Made by a program: the position numbers and the translations under genes. This document shows positions 1 through 9,994 of a stretch of DNA of 64,000 bases, in pieces. Within the stretch, counting starts at the first letter, position 1. Every line of letters begins with the position of its first letter. The notes beneath the pieces were generated by a model, which worked only from the letters and a program-made list of their open reading frames with translations, had not been told where the DNA came from and searched no databases. The stretch spans positions 50,865 through 114,864 of the forward strand of contig JARUPY010000467.1 in assembly GCA_029817715.1 (NCBI GenBank), in the 5' to 3' direction. Source of the stretch: Melastoma dodecandrum (lineage: Eukaryota > Streptophyta > Magnoliopsida > Myrtales > Melastomataceae).

Positions 1-553
1 ACTTGAGCTTTGGAACCTCTCCTGATTCTCAGACTCTTGCAGGTAACCATGAATATCCTATACCAGAAGGGAAATATGAATGATTTGTACTTTGAGAATA
101 AAGTTCACAGATAAGCTCGCAGGAAGTTGGCGAGATGTTGAGAGTAAAGGGGGCATGGATCATACTCCCAGGGGATGTCTCAGAGGCAGCATCCAGTCGC
201 TGTCCTTGTCTTTGTAAGTTGGTCAGATCGCTTGTATCCCTTCCTCTCCAAATACTGGCCTGTGAATTAGAACACAAAGATTTCGTGAGCTGAGTGCAGT
301 CCTGATCGGAGAGCGCGGGGGGCTCTGGATCTTACCAATTGTGAGCTTGAACATGTCCTCGATGGCCATGAGGAGATCCAGGTGCCCAATTGTAGACCTT
401 GAGATCGATCTTCCGTAGATAGGGAGCCCCATCTAAGCAGACCTTTACGTAGATCCCGGGTGTGGTAACATCTCCTTCCACTTTCTTAGGCTGGAGGTTG
501 TCCTTCCTGTAGGACATGATCGGCGGACATCCCGCAATCTGTGCCCTACCCAT
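1..553 (-). pseudogene. Aux/IAA auxin-response repressor, 3' part, decayed
   Basis: Reading the minus strand from about 544 gives AQIAGCPPIMSYRKDN, which aligns with the Aux/IAA domain II degron (usually QVVGWPPV followed by SYRKN). Next come a PB1 domain III core (GAPYLRKIDLK) and FKLTIG, ending at a GTAAG donor (331-335). The acceptor is at 259/260. The following exon carries LERKGYKRSD and then, after a one-base shift, TYKDKDSDWML and DIPWEYD. A last piece near 1-45 reads CKSLRIRRGSK. Family members are nuclear repressors that bind ARFs through PB1 and are degraded by TIR1/AFB when auxin is present. Here the degron tryptophan is cysteine, the lysine-rich PB1 part is followed by a frameshift, and domain I with its EAR motif is not visible. 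The family call is strong; function is very unlikely. Confidence 0.8.
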
Positions 554-599
554 CCCAGTTCAGAAACATTTTTACGATCATTTATTCTGATGGGCCTAA

Positions 600-870
600 A
601 CTTCAGTGACAAGATCCATAAGAACAAGATATAGTTCGAAACAATGGAGATACTTGGGGACGGGAGGGGAGTCGTGGTCGAGGGAGCCACAACACGGCAA
701 CACGAGTCAGAGCCACCTCCAACGGACCCTTGCAGAAAGCTCCGATTGCTTCCATCAACCAAATCAAAAACCACTTCTCGGTATTCACTTTGGTGGGTGT
801 TCGTTGGGAAACCCCTTAACCACAATATCTTTATTTCTCCCAGTGTCTTCAAGACACGGAACATTCAAGA
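600..870 (-). pseudogene. Unidentified gene tail, copy D
   Basis: This stretch is a diverged copy of sequence at about 5,690-5,850 and 29,090-29,270. On the minus strand all copies can be read as a peptide containing SNRSFLQGSVG, but the best frame changes between copies. I do not recognise the family. In this copy the part equivalent to 5,414-5,690 is absent and the Aux/IAA fragment starts directly, so a rearrangement breakpoint lies near 560-600. Confidence 0.45.
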
Positions 871-1140
871 CTCAACACAGTTAATGTCCCGGTTATCTCA
901 TGTCATTGGGGGACTCTTTTCTTTTCTTGGTTTTATATTAAACATTAGTCATCTGGTTATTCGCAAAAAGCTTTCCAATTATTATGTGTTTACCTTTTGT
1001 AAGAAAATATCCAAAAGCCTATTATTGAAAGGAATGTAAGTTTTACATGCCGTGATCTCAAGAGCAGTCCACCCCACTATACTACTCAATCCTAGGATAC
1101 TCCCATCAAATCTATTCTAACATCTCAATACGCTGCACAT

Positions 1141-1680
1141 CGCGTCTACATAACGGACAGGTGGTGTTCGCGGAGCACAACCACCTAACTATACAACCAG
1201 TGTGGAACTCGTGGCTGCACGACAACCTGGTAGATCCAATCCCTGGTCACCACGGAGGTCTTCCAGGCATATCGAGCAAGGGCCAACGGATTCCTTCATC
1301 GCCAGAGATGGACACGTCCTGCCCAAGTGCTCTTCATAGGAGAAGAGGTACAACATAACATCCAAGGTAATGAAGGGGCTGTGCATCGCTGACATAGCAC
1401 CGTATATGTCCGATATTATGGAATGAAAGAAATGGCGCTCCACGCCTATGTCTGAAAGCAAGGCCTCCAGAACACCCTCCGCGACTCCGGGATGAGACAA
1501 GATAACGGGAAACATCTCGTGCCATGAGTCGATCGAATACGTCTCTGGCTCCGCAACGCACATAGTAAGATCGACAAACTGGTGACACCGCGTGACGTGG
1601 AATGCGAAACCCGATCTCACAAACGACATCGTAACAGTGGCCTCTAAGTCATAATAGTGACACATATGAATCGTCTCCAT
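1141..1680 (-). pseudogene. RING-H2 finger protein, copy D, frameshifted in the RING
   Basis: The reading frame starts at ATG 1,680 (METIHMCHYYDLEATV) and continues for about 140 residues without recognisable domains. It contains a stretch shared with copy A (VAEPETYSIDSWHEMFP) and enters a RING finger at CSICLEDL. Compared with copy A at 6,290, one base is missing in the codon after DQG, so the frame leaves the RING and stops 15 residues later. The cysteine and histidine codons of the rest of the RING are still present in the shifted frame down to about 1,141. RING-H2 proteins are usually E3 ubiquitin ligases. This copy keeps the original N-terminus that copy A lost. Confidence 0.8.
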
Positions 1681-1799
1681 GATTTTCCTGTCATATCACA
1701 ACATACATGTTAAGCAAAACAAAACAAGCCAAATGAAGCAGGATCGCTAAAATTGGACTACAACCACGGGAATGCCAAAAAAAAGCTAAAAAAACCCAT

Positions 1800-2062
1800 C
1801 TGAGTTTTATATTATTATGATTCTTGCCGCCGTGTTAAATGAGAAAAAAACTCTTGACAGAAGCACAAATACTAACTAAATCGTTTACCCGCAAGAAAAA
1901 CAAAAATGGGCAAATGAACCAGCTAAAATCGAATTACATGCATGAGGGTTGTAAAGAAAGAGCTCAAGAATAATCATTTGAGGTTTATACTTTCATGAAT
2001 TTTGCCGGGTTGAATGAGAAAGAAATCTATTGCCAGAAACACCAATACTAACTAACGATTCG
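1800..2062. repeat. Two short tandem units in the RING leader intron, copy D
   Basis: Units beginning near 1,804 and 1,979 share GAGTTTTATATT (or close), TTCTTGCCG, CTCTTGACAGAAGCAC and AATACTAACTAA. Their spacing is about 175 bases. The same unit recurs at 6,631-7,050 and 29,337-29,560. Confidence 0.6.
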
Positions 2063-2074
2063 ACCACCATAAGC

Positions 2075-2230
2075 AGAAGACTTACCCGTCCCGCGCGGAG
2101 AGAAACCCGAAATTCTGAGACCACAATTGACGATGACTAAACCAACTGGAGAAGGAAAAAAGAGAAAGATGGGAAGAGATGGCGCAAGTAACGTTGTTAT
2201 AAAGTCAGAGAATGGTCACGCTCATATTAT
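2075..2230 (-). promoter_or_regulatory. RING gene 5' noncoding exon and promoter, copy 1
   Basis: On the minus strand this block ends in a splice donor of the form CGGGTAAGTCTTCTGCTTATG. Upstream of it is the segment containing TTTATAACAACGTTACTT. It is the first of five copies (also about 7,065-7,200, 9,035-9,210, 13,545-13,720 and 29,565-29,740). Its position upstream of RING copy D suggests it is the leader exon of that gene. A transcription start is inferred, not shown. Confidence 0.5.
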
Positions 2231-2292
2231 TGCCAGGAGATAATATTGCGGGGAATATTGTCGAATATAATTGTAAAATATATCTGACGTCA
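2230..2292. promoter_or_regulatory. Conserved block with palindrome TGACGTCA (DUF295 upstream relic)
   Basis: The block runs from GCCAGGAGATAATATTGC to AAAATATATCTGACGTCA. It matches about 19,869-19,942, the sequence upstream of the intact DUF295 gene. TGACGTCA (2,285-2,292) is the consensus palindrome bound by bZIP factors. Here the DUF295 coding region itself is missing, so this is probably an orphaned upstream fragment. Confidence 0.55.
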
Positions 2293-2339
2293 CATGTTAA
2301 AAAAACGAAAGGATATATCTCAATTTGATATTATTTATG

Positions 2340-3075
2340 TATGTGTAAAAGAAAAATGATCAATAATGTTAAAATTGAATAGGAGGAATGGGCTGGAGGC
2401 CCAACTTTACAAAACCCTAAATGGAAAGCCCCACCCACCCATACACGATGATACCCAAGTTCAGTACACTCTGCGTATGTCTGTCTTCCTTGAAATTCAT
2501 TTTCTCCGCCTCAAACTCAACCCCAATCCTCCATCAACCTTCCCCCCACTCCCTTTCCCGTGAGCGGCACGATTTCCCGTTGGTAATATTCATGGTGGCT
2601 GCACAGTCTTCGATTTGTTTTCTTATTTTTTTTTCTCTTTTATCTGGATTTAGATGATGAATGGCTGTGATTGATCCGGTTTTTTATTGAAATGTTTCCG
2701 CCGATCCTCTGTGACCTGATTCGAAACAGTGAGTTCACTTACATTTCCTTGAATGTGTAAGTGACCGGCGGCATGTCCAGTGGATTATTTCTTTTTATTT
2801 ACGTTTATGGAGAACGATCGGGGTGGAGAAGAGGGCGAGGCACCAGATATGGAGAGGGGAAGACAGGTGGAACAAGATGCAGTAGAGGCGCCGAATGTAG
2901 AGAACTTACAGCAAAGGGTTCACAACCTCTCGCTCTGAGCCAATGACCTGGAAGGCCGTCTCCGTGCACAACTGGATAGGCTGGATAGACAAATAAAGAT
3001 ACTCGGCCATGTTAAGCTGATCTGCAGGCATGTGAGCGACTTCATTTCCCATAACCCTGGTTTCCCCGGCTGTTA
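2340..3075 (+). pseudogene. Two-repeat coiled-coil gene, copy A, internally deleted
   Basis: The leader (2,340-2,816) matches 23,540-24,079 closely, including GGGCTGGAGGCCCAACTTTA. At 2,816/2,817 the sequence jumps from the end of GAGAACGATCG straight to GGGTGGAGAAGAGGGCGAGG. Relative to copy C this removes about 525 bases: the end of the leader intron, the start codon and the first repeat. The second repeat is left with an in-frame TGA in place of CGA (about 2,937) and other changes. Confidence 0.75.
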
Positions 3076-3238
3076 AGAGAACAATTATTATTTTTACTTA
3101 TGTTTTTTAAGAATTTCTTGAGGTTTTCTTACAAATCCTTGAATTTTCTATCGTTCCCTTCATCCTATTCGTTTTCTCCTCATTCTTTCGTGATTTATCC
3201 TATTTCCGTTACGCTACTCCATCACTATGATAAAGCTT

Positions 3239-5228
3239 AGTGAGAATTCTGTGGAATTTCAGTTCCCATGTAAAATAAAGCCAGGAGGAGTGCCAGATTT
3301 AAGCTTGTTTAAAAAGAAACTAAACATTTTCATTTCTTGACATGATTTGGCTATATTTTTTAGATAAAACATGAAGTCAAAGAGTGAAATAGCAAAACTT
3401 TTGCACGTTAGCATATTCAATCCTCCTAAACATCTGCAATGATGGACTAAGCTGTTGTTTGTTAAGGAGTGATCCCACGCAGTCATTTTGAGAAAATGTA
3501 TTTAGAAAATTTTCTCACAAATTTCGAGAATCACAAATTTTCTCATCAATGTAATGCTGAATTATTTCAATTCGTTTAAACAAGTCCCAAAGCCAACTTT
3601 GTTAGTTAGTTCTCTTTAATATGGCAATGGGAAAAATCTGGCATAACTATGGCAAACTTTGTTCTTTCTGTGTCAAATATCAGTGAACACACTGGAAATG
3701 ATAACAGAAGAATTCCCAAAGCAGCTTAATGGGCTCTCATAATGATTCTTTTCACAAAAGCAATAGCACTTGTTACTCTCAAACACGTCGAAACAGAAAT
3801 GCTGCCGGCTGACGTTTTATACTTTCTTGAACCAACAAATCAGGCTTAGTTTGGTCGTGCAGCTGTTTGACAACCATTTTTCTCTTCAATTAAGTAGGCA
3901 CATCTGTGTCGGAAAGAAACTTTTTTTATCGGTTAAAGCATCCAACTCATTAAGAAAACCAGTTAGCTAAAGGTGGAATTGAGATCTTCAATACTTATTG
4001 CATGTATGAATGGGCATGGTGATACATAGATCTGTCCCTTTTTGAGACTGGCAATGCATTTATTGCTCAGTCAGTAACTGGAAGCAGCAAAAGGTCTAAA
4101 TGATGTTGGTATATGTTGATTTCATTTATCTTAAATGACCATTGATGTGGCTTTTTTCTTGTTTTTATAAAAACTCTCATGTCCCTCAGGTCAATTACCT
4201 GTGGCTACTGTTTGATTTGGCGACAGGGCCACATAATCTCGTAGAAAATGGACCGTACAAATAAGCATTGTGCAGAATTCCTTTTCTATCTGTGGCAGTG
4301 ATTACAGGTGAAGATTAGTAACATCGGCATTTTTAGGTATATATTCAGTACGGAGGGCCCTCTGTTTCCTGCGATGCCTCTAATTTCCCTAGCTAAAGAG
4401 CATTGCTCTTACCTCGTGCTTTCTGGTGGAGTGGGGACATGAGAATAGAATCCCACTTGGCAGACCGAGTTGGGAAAATCTAACGGCACAAAATTTACGG
4501 GAGAGATGGAAGATCCTCTTTGGCCATCATCTACCTACCATGCTGATCACGATTCTGGCTTGATCATGGTTTGTAAATTCTCAAATTCATAGTGCCCTAA
4601 ATCATGTCACTAGATTTATGTTTTCTGGTTGCTTTGATGGCTGGTGTTTCTTTTATAGGTTTATCCTTGATTCTTGGCCACCGTGCTTCTATTCAGGGAT
4701 ATAAATAAATTATCTTGGCACCTTTCTTATCTTATGCAATTTTGCTTATGTCATGCCGACGTTTTTAATCTTTTTCCCAGGAACAGTTCCGATCAAAAAG
4801 TTGAATATCGTAATGAGATTTGATTTGTGTATACATTGTCAAAACAATCAAGTGTTTCCATGACCGAGTGGATCGGTCTGTATAGACGACCCTATCTAGC
4901 ATGGGATTCTATTTAGTGTCTAGTACTTGGTCCCTCTTAATCCTATTGGTTTTCTGGGGTTTTCTGTGATATAATCATTTCATAATATCACATGCAGGAC
5001 ACTTTTCCTGGACTCACCCATGGGCGAAAGTTTGGCATCTCTTATATGGCTACTCCTGACATCATAGATGGATCATAGCAATGGCCACAATGAGTAGTCA
5101 GATGGTCGATGCATAGTGTGACTTATGACTAGGGCCCAGATAACACATGGATTGATACTGACATGGAGGGCAATGACATCCCGGTTTCAGATGCTGACGA
5201 GCCACAAGTTCATTTAGATCAGAGATGA
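3239..5228 (+). pseudogene. ER-degradation alpha-mannosidase-like (GH47/EDEM), copy A, 3' exons
   Basis: This copy starts mid-gene; its left edge matches copy C at about 26,743. Recognisable exons follow the EDEM/MNS4-5 C-terminal order. The exon at 4,200-4,258 (after CTCAG) reads NYLWLLFDLATGPHNLVENG. The exon at 4,337-4,568 reads YIFSTEG, then ISLAKEHCSY, then HADHDSGLIM before a GT donor. The exon at 4,998-5,228 reads PGLTHGRKFGISYMATPDII and, after stops, GPDNTWIDTDMEGNDIPVSD to a TGA. Family members are ER-lumen class I mannosidases that trim misfolded glycoproteins for ERAD. The 5' half, including most of the catalytic barrel, is absent, and frameshifts and stops are frequent. The DUF295 gene adjoins copy B but not this copy. 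Confidence 0.8.
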
Positions 5229-5399
5229 ACGCTGGAATCTTTGTCGTGGTTACAGATGGAGCGGTGGTTTTCAAATTGTCAACCCACTTTCCCACGATCC
5301 CTCACTGTCGGTTACAATCATTCTGATGCTTATTGAAGTTCGTTACGCAGGCCGTGAGTTCAGATGAGACCAGATGACTGCACTAAGAAAATGGTGGTT

Positions 5400-5850
5400 A
5401 GATAATCTCTTGTTTAGTGAGAGAGAGACGAAGATTTGCCAATTTTTTTGGCAACATCTCGAGGCTCTAATGATTCATGGGGATGCTGCGTTTTAGGCAT
5501 AATTTTATTTTGTTTTGACAATATTTCCATAAATAACTCCAATGGAAGAGGTCCATTTGGCTGCTTAGATGCTAGTTCCGGGAACTTTTGCCTCTCATCG
5601 ACGACAGGCACACTTTGGAAAAATTGGCACATTTTGCTCAAAGCCGGGAAGGAGCTTTTGCTGACATGCCAAGATCCACAAGAACGAGATCTGGTTCGAA
5701 ACAATGGACATACTTGGGAACTGGAGGGGAGTCGTGGTCAAGGGAACCACAACACGGCAACCCGAGCCGGAGCCATCTCCAACTGACCCTTGCAGAAAGC
5801 CGGATTCACTTCGGTGGGTGTTTGTTGGTTGGGAAACCACTTAACCACGG
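5400..5850 (-). pseudogene. Unidentified gene tail, copy A
   Basis: The minus-strand frame ending at 5,414 is the best preserved version of this module. It has a protein-like C-terminus (SKMCQFFQSVPVVDERQKFP, then PLPLELFMEILSKQ, then HPHESLEPRDVAKKIG, then a serine-rich end). Upstream the frame switches to the SGFLQGSVGDGSGSG reading. It sits tail to tail with the mannosidase copy and is followed by the RING gene on the same strand. I do not recognise the family. A copy lies at 28,900-29,290 and a partial one at 600-870. Confidence 0.5.
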
Positions 5851-6173
5851 TAAATTTATCCCTCCCAGTGTCGTCAAGAAACGGAACATTCAATAGTCAA
5901 CACAGTTTCATTAAAACACTGTCTCCCTGTTATCTTTTGTCGTAGGGGATTCTTTACTTTTCTTGGTTTTATTTTTATCGTGAATATTGCCTGTTTTGGT
6001 TATTTAACATTAGTCATCTTTCTTTTTTTCCAAAAGGCTTTCCAATTATCACGTCTTTACCATTTGTAAGAAAATATCCAAAAGCCTATTATTAAAGTGA
6101 ACGTAAGTTTGATCTTAAGAGCAGTCCACCCCACTATGCTACTCAATCCTAGGATACTCCAATCAAATCTATT

Positions 6174-6632
6174 CTAACAGCTCAATACGCATCTACATAA
6201 TGGACAGGTGGTGTTCGCGGAGCACAACCACCTAACTATACAACCATTGTGGAAATTGTGGCTGCACGACAATCTGGTAGCATCCGATCCCTGGTCACCA
6301 CAGAGGTCTTCCAGGCATATCGAGCAAGGGCCGGCGGATTCCTTCATCGCTGGAGATGGTCTTGTCCTGCCCAAGTGCTCTTCATAGGAGAAGAGGTACA
6401 ACGTAACATCCAAGGTAATGAAGGGGCTATGCATCGCTGACATAACACCATATATGTCCGATATGATGGAATGAAAGAAATGGCGCTCCACGCCAATGTC
6501 TGAAAGCAAGGCCTCCCGAACACGTTCCGCGACTCCAGGATGAGACATGATACAGGGAAACATCTCGTGCCATGAGTCGATCGAATATGTTTCTGGCTCC
6601 GCAACGTACATATTAAAATCGACAAAATGGTG
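6174..6632 (-). pseudogene. RING-H2 finger protein, copy A, intact RING but lost N-terminus
   Basis: The C-terminal half carries a complete RING-H2. It opens with CSICLEDLCGD, then CSHNFHNGCIV supplies C-x-H-x2-H-x2-C, and CPLC closes before a short tail and stop. The domain follows EALLSDIGVERHFFHSIISD and FITLDVTLYLFSYEEHLG, both shared with copy D. Homology to copy D ends at about 6,632 inside the N-terminal part. Upstream the sequence is the leader-intron tandem repeat, so the original start codon is gone. A TTG- or ATG-initiated fusion is possible but unsupported. Most likely it is a broken duplicate; an expressed truncated E3 cannot be excluded. Confidence 0.75.
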
Positions 6633-7052
6633 AGTTTTATATTGTCGTGATTCTTGCCGCCGCGTTAACTGAGAAAGGAAAAACTCTTGACAGAAGCACA
6701 AATACTCACTAAATCGTTTACCAACACAAGCAAAACAGTAATGGGCAAATGAACCTAAAATTGGTTGACAATCACGGGGATGAATGGAAAGCGCTCAAGA
6801 AAAACCATCTGAGTTTTATATTATCATGATTCTTGCCTAAACTCTTGACAGAAGCACCAATACTAACAAAATCGTTTACCGGCACAAGCAAAACAGAAAC
6901 GGGAAAATGAACCGGGATCGCTAAACTTGGATTACATGCATGGGGATGTAAAGAAGGCGCACAAGAATAACCATTTGAGTTTTATATTTTCATGAATCTC
7001 GCCGGAGAAAAAGACTCTGGACAGAAACACCAATACCCAACTAATGAGACTA
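6631..7052. repeat. Three tandem ~170-bp units upstream of RING copy A
   Basis: Units begin near 6,631, 6,811 and 6,973. Each carries GAGTTTTATATT, TTCTTGCC or TCTCGCC, a CTCTTGACAGAAGCAC-like string and a CGTTTACC or ACTAATGAG segment. One unit boundary coincides with the breakpoint that removed the RING N-terminus, which suggests repeat-mediated loss. Confidence 0.6.
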
Positions 7053-7064
7053 CCAACATAAGCA

Positions 7065-7200
7065 GAAGACTTACCCGTCCGGGGTGAAGAGAAGCTCGAA
7101 ATTCCGATAGCACAATTGGGAGAAGGAAGAAGTAGAGGGATGGGATGACAGAAGTAACGTTGTTATAAAGACAGAGAGAAGTAGCCGTTAAGAGGCGGTG
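7065..7200 (-). promoter_or_regulatory. RING gene 5' noncoding exon and promoter, copy 2
   Basis: On the minus strand it ends with CCCGGACGGGTAAGTCTTC, a strong plant donor. Upstream are a pyrimidine-rich segment and TTTATAACAACGTTACTT. It lies at the correct distance and on the correct strand to be the leader of RING copy A. Confidence 0.55.
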
Positions 7201-7330
7201 GGCAACATATTTGGGGGTAAAAGAAGAAAAAGAGGGCGGGAATTTCGGCCGTTGGGTCATCAAAATTTGGGAGGAGATTTGATCGATTAGGGTTTTAGAA
7301 AGCAGGGGAGGGTCGATCATTCCGCTCGTG

Positions 7331-7735
7331 GTAATAATAATAATAATCATAATAATAATTATTATTATTTCGGGTAATTAGTGTTAAAAATAAAAATATA
7401 TAGTATTTCACGTCTTCACCTATAAGTTCGAGCTTTTAGGACAATTGAAGTTGACTAGTGTACAACAGTGGTATCAGAGCCTCACAAAGCTCGAACTTTT
7501 AGGACATTTGGCGTTACAGTTGTAGCTTAATGGTTCTAATCGTCGCCTTTGTAAAAATAATTTCTATTACAAAAATTATACATTTATAAAAATTTAAAAT
7601 TTTCTCCTTTTCAATAACCTATTTATTTTTTATCTTACAAAATTTTTTACGTGATAATTTCTATTAAAAATATTTCTATCCATTAAAATTACTCATTATA
7701 ATGACTAGATATTTCTATTATTATTTCTATAATTA
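7331..7735. repeat. Dispersed repeat R, copy 1 (TAA microsatellite edge, primer-binding-like site)
   Basis: It starts with a partly palindromic (TAA)n/(ATT)n tract. It continues through TTCACCTATAAGTTCGAGC to GTGGTATCAGAGC, which matches the 3' end complement of initiator tRNA-Met used as a retroelement primer site, and ends in an AT-rich stretch (ACTCATTATAATGACTAGATA). No coding sequence is visible. The structure fits a relic of a small non-autonomous LTR element, but paired LTRs were not found. Confidence 0.5.
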
Positions 7736-8600
7736 TCCCGTTTGGGGAGCTATGTTAGAGAATTAAACCTCGGAAATAAAGTAGAGAGAATGTTTGGATT
7801 AGTATCATGTAACAGTGTAATTGATGCATGATAAGTTTATGATGTTGTTTAATCACACTCGTGTATGTATGCAATTACAAATAAAACGCAATAATGCAAT
7901 GAAACAATTACTGTAAATGATGTGGAAATTTGAAAACTGCAATTAGGCAGACACTCATATGGTTGCTCAAATATATGAATGCAATAAGCGGAAACAGTAA
8001 GTAATATAAGAGAAATGAGGTTTCTTGAAGCCCGCTGTAATAAGCCCAATAAAACTGTAAAAAAGAACAATGTAAGCTTTCAGTTTATCCCAAACAAAGG
8101 TGTACCTGACACCTGTCCCTGCACTTGTAGTAGCCACTCAGTAACAAACATATGCAGGTGCGACGTCTGGTACATGTAGTGAACAATCAATTCTAGACTC
8201 TCGGATGAAGGCTTCTAAACCTCCCTCGGACGAAGGGAGGCGGGGCCCCGACCAAAAATCAAACCGCAAAGAGCAGCAGGCTGGGCCTCTCGGTGACCCC
8301 CCTAAAAATCCTAGCCCCGGGTTCGGGCACTCCTAGACATGCCTAGTAAGCGGTAAACAAACACAACCACGAGGGCAGACAAAGGGCAGCGAGCCAAGCA
8401 ATGACATGCGCAAATAAGAACTCCTCTCCGCATGTGGATTAAAAATGTAAGAACGTTTGAAAGGAATCCACATGCAGAGTCCCCAGCGGAGTCGCCATTC
8501 GGGATGTACGTGCGCCTTCCGACCTAGCACGCACGTGGTGGTTCGAACTACCCGAGGATCCGGGCCTGCTCCCCAAGGCTCAACCAGTCGACGTCACGAC
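7736..8600. repeat. ~860-bp repeat S, copy 1
   Basis: It begins near GTTAGAGAATTAAACCTCGG and runs to the segment GTCGACGTCACGACTCGAGC. It is almost colinear with 9,995-10,876. It includes a GC-rich stretch (GGCGGGGCCCCGACC) and AGTCCCCAGCGGAGTCGCC. Reading frames on either strand have no recognisable domain. It resembles part of an LTR or other dispersed repeat. Confidence 0.5.
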
Positions 8601-9034
8601 TCGAGCGTCGAACGCTACGGAGGTAGAGCGTCCGGTTCCTCAGAGGAGAGGATGAACGTATGGGAGGAGAGACTTGATTCCCTGATTGGAGATTGTGTCT
8701 AATTTTTTTATTGTCTCATAATTGTCTGAAAGGGGATGAGGAGGATTTGTCTCTAAGGAAGGAGAAGATTCCAGATATCCTGATTGATTTTTATTACGTG
8801 TGATTATTTTCTAATTGTAGATTGTATGAAGGGTGAGAAAAATGTCTAGGTTCCTCCTCTACTTGATGGGATACGATCGTTTCTTTCCCCAAAGCATCCA
8901 CTTTTGATTTCCTTCCTCCTTTCTTAATTTTGATGAATTAGTTTTTTTAATTTTTTTCTAATTGCCCGATTGCCAAACTTATTAATAGCCCTAATTTATT
9001 ATTTTTTCCAATTTGGGGTATTACACCAACTAAC
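8601..9034. repeat. Repeat T, copy 1
   Basis: It starts with GGTAGAGCGTCCGGTTCCTC and ends just before the RING leader exon copy at 9,035. The same block occurs at 13,131-13,544 with the same neighbour. It is noncoding and T-rich towards the end. Confidence 0.55.
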
Positions 9035-9210
9035 GAGATTACCACCATAAGCAGAAGACTTACCCGTCCGGGGCGAAGAGAAGCCCGAAATTCCGATAGC
9101 ACAATCGGGAGAAGGAAGAAGTAGTGGGAGGGAATGATAGAAGTGATGTTGTTATAAAGATAGAGAGAAGTAGCCGTTAAGGGGCGATGGGCAACATTTT
9201 TGGGGGGAAA
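9035..9210 (-). promoter_or_regulatory. Orphan RING leader exon, copy 3
   Basis: It is the same donor-ending block as at 7,065-7,200, but no RING coding sequence lies downstream on the minus strand. Repeat T follows instead. It is probably inert, unless the retained promoter still drives noncoding transcription. Confidence 0.5.
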
Positions 9211-9321
9211 AGAAGAAAAAGAGGGCGGGAATTTCGGCCGTTGGGGTCATCAAAACTTGGGAGGAGATTTGATCAATTAGAATTTTAGAAAGCAGGGGAG
9301 GGGTCGATCATTGCGCTCGTG

Positions 9322-9680
9322 GTAATAATAATAATAATAATATAGTATTTCACGTTTTCACCTATAAGTTCGAGCTTTTGGGACAATTGAAGTTGAATAG
9401 TGTATAACAATGGTATCAGAGCCTCACCAAGCTCGAGCTTTTAGGACAGTTGGCGTTACAGTTATAGCTTAATGGTTCTAATCGTCGCCATTGCAAAAAT
9501 AATTTCTATTACAAAAATTATACATTTATAAAAATTTAAAATTTTCTCCTTTTCAATAACCTATTTATTTTTTATCTTACAAAATTTTTTACGTGATAAT
9601 TTCTATTAAAAATATTTTTATCCGTTAAAATTACTCATTATAATGACTAGATATTTCTATTATTATTTTTTAAATAAATA
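9322..9680. repeat. Dispersed repeat R, copy 2
   Basis: This is the second copy of the (TAA)n-edged repeat, with ATGGTATCAGAGCC preserved near 9,410 and the same AT-rich 3' end. Confidence 0.55.
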
Positions 9681-9739
9681 TATTCCTATTTGTAACGTTT
9701 CTAGTTATCAACCTATACGATGTAACCTCCTTGGGGTTT

Positions 9740-9945
9740 TCATGTTGGTATAGATTCGACTTTGAACTTTGGTAGTCGTTGGGTGATATTTGGTGTTCGT
9801 GCTTGGGTTTGTACTTTGGTAACCGTTGATATCATTTTAGGCTCATGTCGTTTGACGCACGGCTTGATCCTTGGTAGCCATAATGGAAGCTTTGGTTCAT
9901 ATTGTTAGATGTTCGGCTTTGGGCATTGGTAGTCGTCGAAGAATC
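9740..9945. repeat. Degenerate ~50-bp tandem repeat
   Basis: Four units each carry a TTTGG/TTGG followed by TAGTCGTT-like core (starting near 9,771, 9,818, 9,873 and 9,928). The spacing is 47, 55 and 55 bases. This block is present only in the second of the two tandem mosaic units. Confidence 0.5.
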
Positions 9946-9994
9946 CTTCGCATTCTTATGCTTGTAGATTTGTAATGTCATGCCTTGTCCCTGA

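Noticed and set aside
9740..9945. CRISPR-like array
   Set aside because: The units are degenerate, spacers are not distinct from repeats, and this is plant nuclear DNA.
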